Positions 25,188 to 32,177 of a stretch of DNA of 64,000 nt are shown one piece after another. The notes below the pieces were generated by a model. That model was given only the letters and a program-made list of their open reading frames with translations, was not told where the DNA came from and searched no databases. Location of the stretch: the NCBI RefSeq assembly GCF_021531915.1, contig NZ_JAFBIV010000004.1, positions 62,001 to 126,000 on the forward strand, written 5' to 3'. Numbering within the stretch: position 1 is the stretch's first letter; each line of letters starts with the position of its first letter. A program made the translations under genes and the position numbers. This stretch comes from Oscillibacter valericigenes. GTDB lineage: Bacteria > Bacillota > Clostridia > Oscillospirales > Oscillospiraceae.

Positions 25188-25220
25188 ATGAAGAAGAGAA
25201 AGAGAAAAAGGAAAAGGTAA
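25188..25220 (+). CDS. Polybasic 10-residue micro-ORF MKKRKRKRKR
   Basis: ATG at 25188, TAA at 25218. The product would be MKKRKRKRKR, nine Lys/Arg residues after Met. AAAAAGGAG sits 9 nt before the ATG and a whole promoter module lies upstream, exactly as for the genes at 24841 and 25326. There is no other gene between modules 2 and 3, so this is the only thing the second promoter could express before the next promoter. It may be a nucleic-acid-binding or toxic micropeptide, a ribosome-stalling leader for the next gene, or the remnant of a lost gene. The frame is too short for coding statistics. Confidence 0.5.
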   Translation: MKKRKRKRKR

Positions 25221-25229
25221 TGGAACACT

Positions 25230-25325
25230 TTTGTACCAGGTAAGAAAATCAAATTTGCTATACTAACATCAGAAACAAGGGAAACAAAAAATTCAAAATA
25301 AAATTATTAAAAGGAGATTATTAAA
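25230..25325 (+). promoter_or_regulatory. Promoter module 3 of 3
   Basis: TTGTACCAGGT, again 18 bp from CCAGG to TATACT, TTTGCTATACTAA, ATCAGAAACAAGGGAAAC, then a longer AT-rich leader and AAAAGGAG before the ATG at 25326. Confidence 0.75.
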
Positions 25326-25760
25326 ATGACTAACATGACTATTCGCTACATCGACGAGAAGACTGCTCAGGTTACCAAGACTTTCCAGAAGAACGCTTCC
25401 ATCTTCGGCACCGACGAGTTCAAGCTCTGGCGTGAGTACAAGAAGGAGTTCCCCAATGCCGTAATGGTCACCAAGAGCATCAAGAAGAACCCCAACAAGC
25501 TGAACATCACCAAGAACATGACCTACGAAAACATGGCTGCTTTCATCCGCGAGCAGGACGATGCTGAGGCTGTCATGGCTGAGTTCCAGAAGCAGATCAA
25601 TCTCTCTAAGGTCAAGGCTAACCCCTACCGCGCTGTCCTGGCATGGTTCAAGCAGAAGTACACCAATGTCAATGACTACATGGATTACTTCGAAAACCTG
25701 GCTGCCGAGAAGGCTCAGAAGGAAAGCCTGTTTGCTCTCGCCCCCGCCGCGAACTTCTAA
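25326..25760 (+). CDS. Small element protein, paralogue 1 of a pair
   Basis: 144 residues, soluble, Lys-rich. Sequence landmarks are a beta-rich N-terminal part with FGTDEFKLWREYKKEFPNAV, then KNMTYENMAAFI, and KANPYRAVLAWFKQKY. The protein at 25806 has the same landmarks in the same order (LTYENMEKHI, AASPYKYVTDWFVAQF), so the two arose by duplication. Codons strongly prefer AAC, AAG, CTG, CGC and GCT, the pattern of highly expressed genes and unlike the rest of the element. I do not recognise a function. Third promoter module upstream; 45 bp to the next gene. Confidence 0.7.
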   Translation: MTNMTIRYIDEKTAQVTKTFQKNASIFGTDEFKLWREYKKEFPNAVMVTKSIKKNPNKLNITKNMTYENMAAFIREQDDAEAVMAEFQKQINLSKVKANPYRAVLAWFKQKYTNVNDYMDYFENLAAEKAQKESLFALAPAANF

Positions 25761-25805
25761 TCCGCTAACAGATACGAATTTGAATTAAGAAAGGAATTTT
25801 GAATT

Positions 25806-26243
25806 ATGGCTACTAAGGGTTACAAGATTGACTTCACCAGCAATACTCTGGTGATGAACTACAAGTTCCACTCCGCTTCTCAGGAATACGGCACTCCCGA
25901 AAACAAACTGGTCAAAGAAATTCTGAGCGACTTTCCCACACTGATTGTTGTTGTCAAGGCTGGCCGCGAGGTCAAGACCACCAATAAGAACAAGCGCCTG
26001 ACCTATGAGAACATGGAAAAGCACATCAGCGCTTATGAGAACTCCGCCGAACTCCTGGATGTTTTTGAAACCGTCAAGGCTCTCTCCAAGACTGCCGCCA
26101 GCCCCTACAAGTATGTTACTGACTGGTTTGTGGCACAGTTCCCCGACTACAAGAAAGCCCCTGTTTTCAAGGATGAAAAACTGACTGTCCCCCCCGTGAA
26201 GGTTCCTGACATCAGAGAATACAAAATCAAGAAGGCTGCTTAA
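25806..26243 (+). CDS. Small element protein, paralogue 2 of a pair
   Basis: 145 residues, related to the gene at 25326 (see TYENM and SPY-x5-WF landmarks) but with a diverged N-terminus (MATKGYKIDFTSNTLVMNYK) and a basic Pro/Val-rich tail. It shows the same strongly biased codon use. AAAGGAA precedes the ATG. Probably co-transcribed with its paralogue and with the genes at 26266 and 26458. Function not recognised; the pair could form a hetero-oligomer. Confidence 0.7.
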   Translation: MATKGYKIDFTSNTLVMNYKFHSASQEYGTPENKLVKEILSDFPTLIVVVKAGREVKTTNKNKRLTYENMEKHISAYENSAELLDVFETVKALSKTAASPYKYVTDWFVAQFPDYKKAPVFKDEKLTVPPVKVPDIREYKIKKAA

Positions 26244-26265
26244 TCAAGAAATGGAGGAAATGAAA

Positions 26266-26454
26266 ATGACTAAGTTTGAGAAGTATGTGGAAGATCTGGA
26301 AATCTACTGCCAGGAGTTCGGCTGCAATAAGCGTGAGGGTCTGATCGACATTCTGTTGATGCTCCATGAAGGTGTCGCCTGGATGGATCAACTCGAAAAA
26401 GAACTCGATTCCATGAGCGATGAAAAACTGATGGAAGTCTACATTAACTTTTGA
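26266..26454 (+). CDS. Small helical acidic protein
   Basis: 62 residues, predicted entirely helical, acidic (MTKFEKYVEDLEIYCQEFGC and ELDSMSDEKLMEVY). ATG at 26266 is chosen because GGAGG lies 8 nt upstream; the ATG at 26251 overlaps that site. Only 3 bp separate its stop from the next start, so the two are coupled. Function not recognised. Confidence 0.6.
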   Translation: MTKFEKYVEDLEIYCQEFGCNKREGLIDILLMLHEGVAWMDQLEKELDSMSDEKLMEVYINF

Positions 26455-26457
26455 GCC

Positions 26458-27021
26458 ATGGAAGAAGTAATCTTTTACAAAGAGTGGCTGCCACTGCCAA
26501 AAGCAGAGTTCAATGTGTTGGCGATGATTGCTGAGCAAGGCGGCTCCTTCTCTGGCAACTACTCTGACATGTGCAGATACTTAGGTGTAACCCCTCAGGA
26601 TCGAAACAGAACCGCACTTAGAAACGCCATTGAGTCTTTAACCTCCCATGGCTTCATCTCCTGTGAGAGCCACGGCAGAACCCGCCATCTGACAGTCATT
26701 CCAAAAGCAACAGAGATCAGGCTGCCGCGCCCCTGGGTGCAATCGGTCATTCAGCACGACTACTCTTCCGAGGCAGTTGCCTTTGCCCATGTCCTCAAAG
26801 TCTTCATCTGGATCGCCCTCAACGATCTGAGCGTGGTGACAAACGGCATGATTGCCGAAGATCTGAATGTGTCTGTGTCAACTGTGGTGAATGCAAAGAA
26901 TGTCCTTGAGCGCGAATATCAGAACATCTCGAAAAGAAAAGTTTCAGAGAAACTTGGCGAGGATTTTTTCAGGACATTGGGACAGGAACTTGCGGCTGGT
27001 GCATGGTGGACAGAGATCTAA
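26458..27021 (+). CDS. Winged-helix DNA-binding protein of the element
   Basis: 187 residues. It has two probable helix-turn-helix parts: about 15-75 (FNVLAMIAEQGGSFSGNYSD, then RTALRNAIESLTSHGFI and a wing) and about 115-155 (TNGMIAEDLNVSVSTVVNAK). A double winged-helix of this sort is typical of plasmid replication initiators and of some regulators; a replication role for the excised element is possible but not shown. It lacks an obvious ribosome site and follows the previous stop by 3 bp. A long-looped terminator lies downstream. Confidence 0.6.
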   Translation: MEEVIFYKEWLPLPKAEFNVLAMIAEQGGSFSGNYSDMCRYLGVTPQDRNRTALRNAIESLTSHGFISCESHGRTRHLTVIPKATEIRLPRPWVQSVIQHDYSSEAVAFAHVLKVFIWIALNDLSVVTNGMIAEDLNVSVSTVVNAKNVLEREYQNISKRKVSEKLGEDFFRTLGQELAAGAWWTEI

Positions 27022-27090
27022 AAGAGATACTTTTTCCTTGCTAATAAATAGAAACTAAAATTATTACTGAGAAAAAAGTATCTCTTTTTA
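27019..27090 (+). terminator. Long-looped terminator-like inverted repeat
   Basis: AAAAGAGATACTTTTT (27020-27035) pairs with AAAAAAGTATCTCTTTTT (27072-27089) across a loop of about 36 nt; ends in a T-run after the gene at 26458. Confidence 0.6.
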
Positions 27091-27100
27091 ATTGAAATAA

Positions 27101-27158
27101 GCATCGCTCTTTTGCTACGAAGCCGCAACAGCGGCGTTCGTGCAAAAGTAGCGAATGC
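27101..27158. repeat. 58-bp imperfect palindrome
   Basis: GCATCGCTCTTTTGC at the left pairs with GCAAAAGTAGCGAATGC at the right, and inside lie GCCGC-AACA-GCGGC flanked by CGAA/TTCG. The whole can fold into a single long hairpin with small bulges. It is not followed by a T-run, so a terminator is unlikely. The rest of 27159-27254 shows nothing I can name. Confidence 0.6.
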
Positions 27159-27254
27159 TTTAGTGGATAAATCGACCTCCGCCGAGTCCGTGTTTATTCG
27201 TCATTACCGAAGCAGCCGTGAAAGTTCAGAAAACTGTCCTCAGAGCGCTTGATT

Positions 27255-27283
27255 TTGATTTTACACAAAATTTTTGTTATAAT
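27255..27283 (+). promoter_or_regulatory. Sigma-A-type promoter
   Basis: TTGATT (27255-27260), 17-bp spacer, TATAAT (27278-27283), about 65 bp before the ATG at 27350. Confidence 0.7.
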
Positions 27284-27349
27284 ATTTATAGAAAGTTAAG
27301 GGATTAGAACTTTCCTGAAGCTTTACTACGATGAAAAGGAGCTCATTTT

Positions 27350-27553
27350 ATGAGTAAGTCTATTACAGTCGATCTTGATTGGTTTAACATCATTACCGCC
27401 TACGCCGAAGAGCATTGCATGACAAAGAAGGATACCTTGTCGATGCTGTTGGACATCTCTATCGGTCGCAAGAACACATTTTACGATTGGTATTTGGCGT
27501 ATGGCACGGAAGACACAGAAAAAGCAGGAGGAAATTCTGATGAAGAATTATGA
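27350..27553 (+). CDS. Small element protein before the GIY-YIG frame
   Basis: 67 residues, MSKSITVDLDWFNIITAYAE at the start, acidic tail (DTEKAGGNSDEEL). No family recognised. AAAAGGAG precedes the ATG. Its end overlaps the ATG of the GIY-YIG frame at 27540 by 14 bp, so the two should be translated together. It has its own sigma-A-type promoter. Confidence 0.6.
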   Translation: MSKSITVDLDWFNIITAYAEEHCMTKKDTLSMLLDISIGRKNTFYDWYLAYGTEDTEKAGGNSDEEL

Positions 27554-27989
27554 GAGAAATAACTACGAAGAAAACGTATACAAGTGGCTAAAGCGCAATG
27601 GCTGGGCAGATACTTTTGAATACCCCGGCATTTATGAAATCCGCATCGATGATTAGACCGTCTACATCGGCAAAAGCAAAAACATGCTCCGCCGTCTGGC
27701 GCAACATTGGGTCGGCTTCCAAACAAAAAGTGAACGCAAATACTGTATCCTTTCTGAAGCAAAAAAACATGGGCACAGGGTTTCTTTCGGTGTACTTCAT
27801 TACGCCAACAATTTGTTGCCCCAACTGATTGATGAAGAGTTAGGATAGATCGAGGGTGAGTTCATCAGGGAGTTAATGCCCGTTTTGAACACATAGATTC
27901 CAAAAGCCGACAACTGGAGAAACTATGAAATCAACAAAGCCGCAAGCACCATCACTCTGTCCGAGATTTTGCAATAGCAAAATACATAA
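27540..27989 (+). pseudogene. GIY-YIG nuclease frame interrupted only by four TAG codons
   Basis: One frame of 149 codons from ATG 27540 to TAA 27987 encodes a GIY-YIG domain. The core GIYEIRI-(x)-VYIGKSKNMLRRL is intact, including the two Tyr, the Arg of LRRL, and the metal-binding Glu in EGEFIRELMPVLNT. In-frame stops are at 27654, 27846, 27894 and 27975, every one TAG; there is no TAA, TGA or frameshift before the end. Gln fits well at the sites (for example LNT-Q-IP). The frame uses CAA for Gln but has no CAG. It is either an amber-recoded gene needing a TAG-reading tRNA or a decayed gene. ATG overlaps the previous gene; no strong ribosome site. Confidence 0.75.
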
Positions 27990-28047
27990 ATCTTGATAGA
28001 GCAGATTTTATATAGATTGAAGAAATTTTCATTAGGGAGGATTAGAT

Positions 28048-28263
28048 ATGAGTTATAGCAAACTTGACTACATCGACATGATGATAGAACACGTTTAGGA
28101 CTTACGCAGAAGTATTTGCGGAGAACCATCCGCAGATACACTTGCCTTATGGCATTTGGACGATGTGCATTTTCAAATGTGGCGCGACTACTACGCCCAG
28201 CATGAAGAAGAACTCGACGATAACTTTACCTTTAAGTTTACAAGTGAGGTGAAGTTGAAGTGA
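28048..28263 (+). pseudogene. Short element frame with one internal TAG
   Basis: AGGGAGG lies 6 nt before ATG 28048. The frame runs 71 codons to TGA 28261 and is broken once, by TAG at 28096 (codon 17, in MMIEHV-x-DLRRSICGEP). The remainder reads well (LWHLDDVHFQMWRDYYAQHE) with an acidic/aromatic composition like other small element proteins. It uses both CAA and CAG elsewhere. The stop overlaps the GTG of the next frame. Like its neighbour it is either recoded or decayed. Confidence 0.6.
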
Positions 28264-28403
28264 GTGACAAGAAGAAAGATAAGGAGAAAGACAAGAAAAA
28301 GAAGAAGTCCGTAATGGAGGCTGAAATCATGCGGTTTATGGAAAAGAGCCTAAAATCTGCACTGGATGTCGCCTTAGATGACATCTTTAAAGAATGGAAA
28401 TAA
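28260..28403 (+). CDS. Lysine-rich 47-residue protein
   Basis: GTG at 28260 overlaps the previous stop (GTGA). The first 18 residues are almost only Lys and Asp/Glu (SDKKKDKEKDKKKKKSV), followed by an amphipathic helix (EIMRFMEKSLKSALDVALDD). It ends in TAA. Function unknown; the charged run could bind nucleic acid. A good terminator follows, marking the end of the 27350-28403 operon. Confidence 0.55.
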   Translation: MSDKKKDKEKDKKKKKSVMEAEIMRFMEKSLKSALDVALDDIFKEWK

Positions 28404-28404
28404 C

Positions 28405-28448
28405 AAGAGGCGGAAGCCGTTCTGAATGGAACGACTTCCGCCTTTTTT
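28405..28448 (+). terminator. Rho-independent terminator
   Basis: AGGCGGAAG-C-CGTTC stem pairing with GAACG-A-CTTCCGCCT, followed by TTTTTT. The stretch 28449-28686 beyond it holds no feature I can support. Confidence 0.9.
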
Positions 28449-28686
28449 CGTTATCCTACGCCTGACGGCAGACTTTCCCCCTGTCGATCACAGCCCATAA
28501 AACCGTCTTCTGGATTGAAAATGCCTCTCCGTGGGAGCGTTGCCCACGCATTTTCGGCAAGGGGCATCGGAAAAATTTTTATCCCGAAATGGGTGCCCCA
28601 CCTGTCCAATCAACCATTTGTTTTGCTGAACACTTTTGGATGGATTCAAAGGGGCTGAAAACTGCCCCGAAAAGGAGGAATTTTGT

Positions 28687-28938
28687 TCAGGGAACTTCGT
28701 CCCCCGTTTCCTGAACAGGGACATACTCAATCAGGTCTGCGGGCTGACACTCCAAGAGGCCGCAGAGCGTTTCAAGGTTTTCCCAAGACACGCCTTGCTT
28801 GTTTCTGAACTTCTGGAGCGTGGATTGGCTCAGCAATCCATCTGTGCGGATTTTGTTGGTGTTGTAGCCCTTCTCCTTCAACGCAGCCAGAACATCGACT
28901 TTATACTGCAACGGTATCGCAATCGCCTCCTTTTCCAT
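28687..28938 (-). CDS. XRE-family repressor of the element
   Basis: 83 residues, a single Cro/C1-type helix-turn-helix of the short YozG-like class: LAALKEKGYNTNKIRTDGLL, then LQKFRNKQGVSWENLETLCG and LLECQPADLIEY. AAGGA lies 2 nt too close to the ATG but is the only candidate. It faces the gene at 29109 across a region with several TGCACGA sites, and is therefore a likely repressor of both promoters, in the manner of a phage or ICE maintenance switch. Confidence 0.85.
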   Translation of the reverse strand: MEKEAIAIPLQYKVDVLAALKEKGYNTNKIRTDGLLSQSTLQKFRNKQGVSWENLETLCGLLECQPADLIEYVPVQETGDEVP

Positions 28939-28952
28939 TGTCCTTATTATAG

Positions 28953-29051
28953 TCTATCCATTGCACGAAATCAAGTGCAAAATTACACAAGGAATAGCAC
29001 TATATTTCGTGCAAATCGTCAATTGCATTGCACGATAATTCGTGCTATAAT
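28953..29051. promoter_or_regulatory. Divergent operator-promoter region of the XRE repressor
   Basis: Rightward promoter: TTGCAT (29023-29028), 17 bp, TATAAT (29046-29051). The palindrome GCACGATAATTCGTGC (29030-29045) lies inside the 17-bp spacer. Further half-site pairs are TGCACGAAATCAAGTGCA near 28960-28978 and TTTCGTGCAA near 29005-29014. A TATAAT-like box for the repressor lies near 28945-28950 on the minus strand. Confidence 0.8.
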
Positions 29052-29108
29052 AAAGACAGTTAAGGGAGATACCCAAACACAAATAACATCCAAAAGGAGA
29101 TATGAATT

Positions 29109-29387
29109 ATGAGTAAGAACGAACTGATTGCCAAGATCGAAGCCCTGAACGAGTGGGAAGCCCTGATGGAGGAAGCCAAATCTGAAGCCGAAGCCATCCG
29201 CGACAGCATCAAGGCTGAAATGTTGGAGCGAGAGGTTGAAGAACTGACCGCAGGACAGTACATCATCCGCTGGACTTCTGTGATCTCCAACCGCTTCGAC
29301 ACCACGGGATTCAAGAAGGTCTATGGTGATCTCTACAAAGCCTTTACGAAGCAGACCAACAGCCGCCGCTTCTCCATCTCTTGCTAA
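29109..29387 (+). CDS. Small element protein of a family common on mobile elements
   Basis: 92 residues. A helical, acidic first half (LIAKIEALNEWEALMEEAKS) leads to a beta-rich second half with IIRWTSVISNRFDTTGFKK and TNSRRFSISC. Short proteins with this arrangement occur in many Firmicute islands next to recombinases; I know of no demonstrated function. AAAAGGAG precedes the ATG, and the operator-controlled promoter at 29023 drives it. It ends before a hairpin (29404-29427, GCTCCACGGG arm) leading to the serine recombinase. Confidence 0.65.
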   Translation: MSKNELIAKIEALNEWEALMEEAKSEAEAIRDSIKAEMLEREVEELTAGQYIIRWTSVISNRFDTTGFKKVYGDLYKAFTKQTNSRRFSISC

Positions 29388-29448
29388 ACCAAATACGCTC
29401 CACGGGCAACACCAAGCCCGTGGAGCAGTCAAAAAGGAGGACAGACAT

Positions 29449-30036
29449 ATGAACCACGGATACGCACGATGCTCCACCAACGAGAGCAAGCAGGACATTG
29501 ATCGTCAGGTGCGGGAACTGAAACAGGCAGGGGCAGAACGCATCTTCCTTGAATACGAACACGGGGACGCCGACGTGAAGTGCCAGTTGTCTTCTCTTTT
29601 GGAACAGGCACAGCCGGGAGACACGATTATTACTTTGGAAGTCTCCCGTCTCGCCAGAAGCACAAAGCAGTTGTGTGAGATCATTGAGATCATCAAGGCG
29701 AAGCATTTGCGGTTGGTGATTGTGGGGAGCATTACCGTGGATTGCTCCAACGGAGAGATTGACCCTATGACAAATGCCTTTATCCAGATGTCCGGGGTGT
29801 TTGCCGAATTAGAATTGCGTATTATCCGGGAGCGTGTGCGGTCTGGCATGGCAAACGCCAGAGCAAAGGGAGCAAAGATTGGCAGACCGCAGGCAACGGC
29901 AGACGATATTCCCGCCGTGTTTCTCCGCCATTATCCCGCGTTCAAAAATAAGCAGTTGAATGTATCGGAGTTGGCAAGAGTCTGTGATTTGAGCAGAACG
30001 ACAGTCTATAAGTATCTCAACCTTTTGGAATGTTAA
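29449..30036 (+). CDS. Serine recombinase (resolvase/invertase family)
   Basis: 195 residues, the normal small-resolvase length. The catalytic domain (1-135) starts NHGYARCSTNES with the nucleophilic Ser at position 8 or 9, followed by the conserved LEVSRLARSTKQL arginines and the FAELELRIIRERVRSGMANA helix. The C-terminal helix-turn-helix is LNVSELARVCDLSRTTVYKY. It may resolve element dimers or invert a segment; no res site was identified. ATG at 29449 has AAAAAGGAGG 9 nt upstream. It is in the operon controlled by the XRE operator. Confidence 0.93.
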   Translation: MNHGYARCSTNESKQDIDRQVRELKQAGAERIFLEYEHGDADVKCQLSSLLEQAQPGDTIITLEVSRLARSTKQLCEIIEIIKAKHLRLVIVGSITVDCSNGEIDPMTNAFIQMSGVFAELELRIIRERVRSGMANARAKGAKIGRPQATADDIPAVFLRHYPAFKNKQLNVSELARVCDLSRTTVYKYLNLLEC

Positions 30037-30065
30037 AAAGGAGTGGGATTTCCCACTCCTTTTAT
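30037..30065. terminator. Terminator after the serine recombinase
   Basis: AAAAAGGAGTGGGA/TCCCACTCCTTTT stem with a TT loop, between convergent genes. Confidence 0.85.
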
Positions 30066-30073
30066 GTACTGTA

Positions 30074-30787
30074 TTACTCGACAATGTAAGCATCCACGCA
30101 ACCATCGGCGGTTATTTTGTAGGAATATGTGATTTCCTGTCCTTTGTAAGAACTAACATCATCTCTAAAATGAACTACCTTCAAGTACGAGTTGTTGGGG
30201 AATTCGATATTCCATGCATTCTCACCATAACTTGCGTTTTGGCTATGAAGTTTTCCTGTTGCTTCAAAACGATCGCTGGCAATGGCGGAGTTCTTGAATA
30301 CCAGGTCAATAACAGTCTGCGTACCCCAATCGGGAATCGTTTCATCATGGCTGCTCACATCATCGAGCTTGCCAACAAAATTCAGTCTCTGCTGATGCTC
30401 TAAAGAGATCAGATCATCCAAAGGAAGATACAGATGTGCAACCATCATATTTGCGGCAGTTGCATAGGCCCCCTGTTCATCTGTAATGTAAAAAGTGATA
30501 ACTGCATGATCTTCTTCAACAGACCAAATCTCGCCGCCAAAAGTGTATACATTTCCTACTAAACTCTTGGCAAAAGCAATGTTAGTGATAGACTTGTCGA
30601 TTTCATCTCGTGTTAAAGCAGTTGCACTACTCAACATTTCCTCTTTAGTAATTGTTGCAGTAATTTCTGTAGCAGTTGTATTTCCTTCATTCTTGGTTGC
30701 TTCTTCGGGTGTGTTGTTTCCTCCACCACAAGCACACAGGGACAGGCATAGAACAAGTGCCAAGAGCAGGGAAATATACTTTTTCAT
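30074..30787 (-). CDS. Element-encoded lipoprotein
   Basis: 237 residues. Signal MKKYISLLLALVLCLSLCAC with lipobox LCAC, lipidation at Cys20, then a Gly/Asn/Thr-rich linker. The mature part resembles the OB-fold tRNA_anti-like lipoproteins seen on clostridial elements: NVYTFGGEIWSVEEDHAVIT, LNFVGKLDDV, and a second similar half ending ITYSYKITADGCVDAYIVE. Such proteins may bind an envelope component; the function is not established. ATG at 30787 has AAGG 6 nt upstream; ATG at 30793 is an alternative. Confidence 0.8.
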   Translation of the reverse strand: MKKYISLLLALVLCLSLCACGGGNNTPEEATKNEGNTTATEITATITKEEMLSSATALTRDEIDKSITNIAFAKSLVGNVYTFGGEIWSVEEDHAVITFYITDEQGAYATAANMMVAHLYLPLDDLISLEHQQRLNFVGKLDDVSSHDETIPDWGTQTVIDLVFKNSAIASDRFEATGKLHSQNASYGENAWNIEFPNNSYLKVVHFRDDVSSYKGQEITYSYKITADGCVDAYIVE

Positions 30788-30868
30788 AGTCATCCTTCTT
30801 TCTCTAAAATTAAAAAAGTGTGTAGCCCCGAATGGAACTACACACCGAAAAACGCATAGCCCCATTGC

Positions 30869-30976
30869 TGCGACACAATCATTCGACGACCCCAAAGGAT
30901 GCCAAATTAGAGGGTGCGTTTTTACCAAAGTAAAAACACATCCTTTGTATCGCCGAAATTATATGATTGTGTCGCA
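30869..30976. repeat. Nested inverted-repeat structure of 108 bp
   Basis: Outer arms TGCGACACAATCAT (30869-30882) and ATGATTGTGTCGCA (30963-30976) are perfect 14-bp complements. Inside lie AAAGGATG/CATCCTTT and an innermost hairpin GTGCGTTTTTAC-CAAA-GTAAAAACAC, as well as TTCG/CGAA. The whole folds as one cruciform with two internal bulges. A further hairpin (GTGTGTAG...CTACACAC, near 30820-30845) lies between it and the lipoprotein start. Confidence 0.7.
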
Positions 30977-31092
30977 AGAACACTTTACCACAGTTAGATG
31001 GAAAATTCAAGATAAGGCGAGACGCAATGTCTTTTTTCTTTTACTTTTGGCGTGGTATAATACTCAAAACATCATCTACGGAGGCTGCAAGC

Positions 31093-32169
31093 ATGGCATC
31101 ACCGATCAAGAACAGCGACAAGGGCGGCAAGCGTCCCGGCCAGAAGTTCAAATCTCTGCTGGTATGGCAATATCTTTTGAAGCACACAGACGATGACCAT
31201 GCTGCCAGCTCCGAGGCCATCAAGGAGCATTTGCGGGAATACGGCATCACCGCAGACCGTCATTCCATCGCCCGCGACATCGATGCACTGAATGAACTCT
31301 TCGCCCTGGACATGAACGCGGATATTGAAGACCGTGACCGCTTGAATTATGAAATTGTCTACGATGCCAGCAAGCGCGGCTACAAGGTCGTCTGCCGCCC
31401 CTACGAGTTCCAGGAACTTCGTCTACTGGCAGAGTGCGTCCGCGCTTCCAAATTCATCTCCAAGAGCCAGGAAGAGCATTTGCTGACTGCCATTGAGGGT
31501 CTGTGCAGCGAGAGCCAGGTGGAGGAACTGCAAAACGAAGTCTACCTGGTCGGACGCAGCAAAACCAGCAACAAGTACATCATGGCTTCCATGCTGAAGA
31601 TCAACCAGGCAATCAAGGCAAAATGGAAAATCAGTTTCAAGTACCTGAAGCACACCCTGAATGATCGTTCCACCCAGGTCGCCAGGAGAGGCGGAAAGGC
31701 GTACATCCGCAGTCCCTTCAAACTGCTTATCAATGACGGCAACTACTACCTCCTGGCTTACGACAGTGACAAGGAGGACATGAGAACCTACCGCCTTGAC
31801 CGCATGAAGGAAGTCGAGATCATCAGGGAACCGAGAGACGGCACTCAGGTTTACGAAAAGATAAACATGAGAACTTACACCCAGCGCGTCTTTTCCATGT
31901 TCGGCGGCGAGGATAAGTTCGTCAGCATCCGCTTCACCAATGACCTCCTGGACACCGCCGTGGAACGCTTCGGCAACAGCGAAGAGGTTTTTTACCGTCC
32001 TGACGATAGTGGACATTTTGTTGTGTCTGCCCATGTTGAGATCAGCAAACAGTTTTACGCATGGATTTGCGGTTTCCATACCAAAGCCAGGATCATCAAT
32101 CCCCCTGAAGTTGTAGAGGGCATGAAATCCTTCCTTAAGGACATCTCCAGCAGATACGAAAGTGAATAA
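31093..32169 (+). CDS. WYL-domain transcriptional regulator
   Basis: 358 residues. An N-terminal winged helix (about 15-85: LVWQYLLKHTDDDHAASSEA, RHSIARDIDALNELF) leads to a WYL domain (about 170-260; ISFKYLKH, YIRSPFKLLINDGNYYLLAY, YRLDRMKEVEI) and the WCX C-terminal extension. WYL regulators sense ligands, often nucleotides or nucleic acids, and control phage-defence or DNA-damage genes. ATG at 31093 has GGAGG 9 nt upstream, and TATAAT lies near 31055. It may control the neighbouring lipoprotein or integrase. Confidence 0.9.
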   Translation: MASPIKNSDKGGKRPGQKFKSLLVWQYLLKHTDDDHAASSEAIKEHLREYGITADRHSIARDIDALNELFALDMNADIEDRDRLNYEIVYDASKRGYKVVCRPYEFQELRLLAECVRASKFISKSQEEHLLTAIEGLCSESQVEELQNEVYLVGRSKTSNKYIMASMLKINQAIKAKWKISFKYLKHTLNDRSTQVARRGGKAYIRSPFKLLINDGNYYLLAYDSDKEDMRTYRLDRMKEVEIIREPRDGTQVYEKINMRTYTQRVFSMFGGEDKFVSIRFTNDLLDTAVERFGNSEEVFYRPDDSGHFVVSAHVEISKQFYAWICGFHTKARIINPPEVVEGMKSFLKDISSRYESE

Positions 32170-32177
32170 AAGTAGAA

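Noticed and set aside
25188-25325. Modules 2 and 3 as a CRISPR-like or iteron array
   Set aside because: Only three units, with unequal spacing and each placed as a promoter and leader before a start codon; there are no spacers.
30869-30976. tRNA or riboswitch in the nested palindrome
   Set aside because: No cloverleaf, T-loop or known aptamer core is recognisable; it is better described as an inverted repeat.
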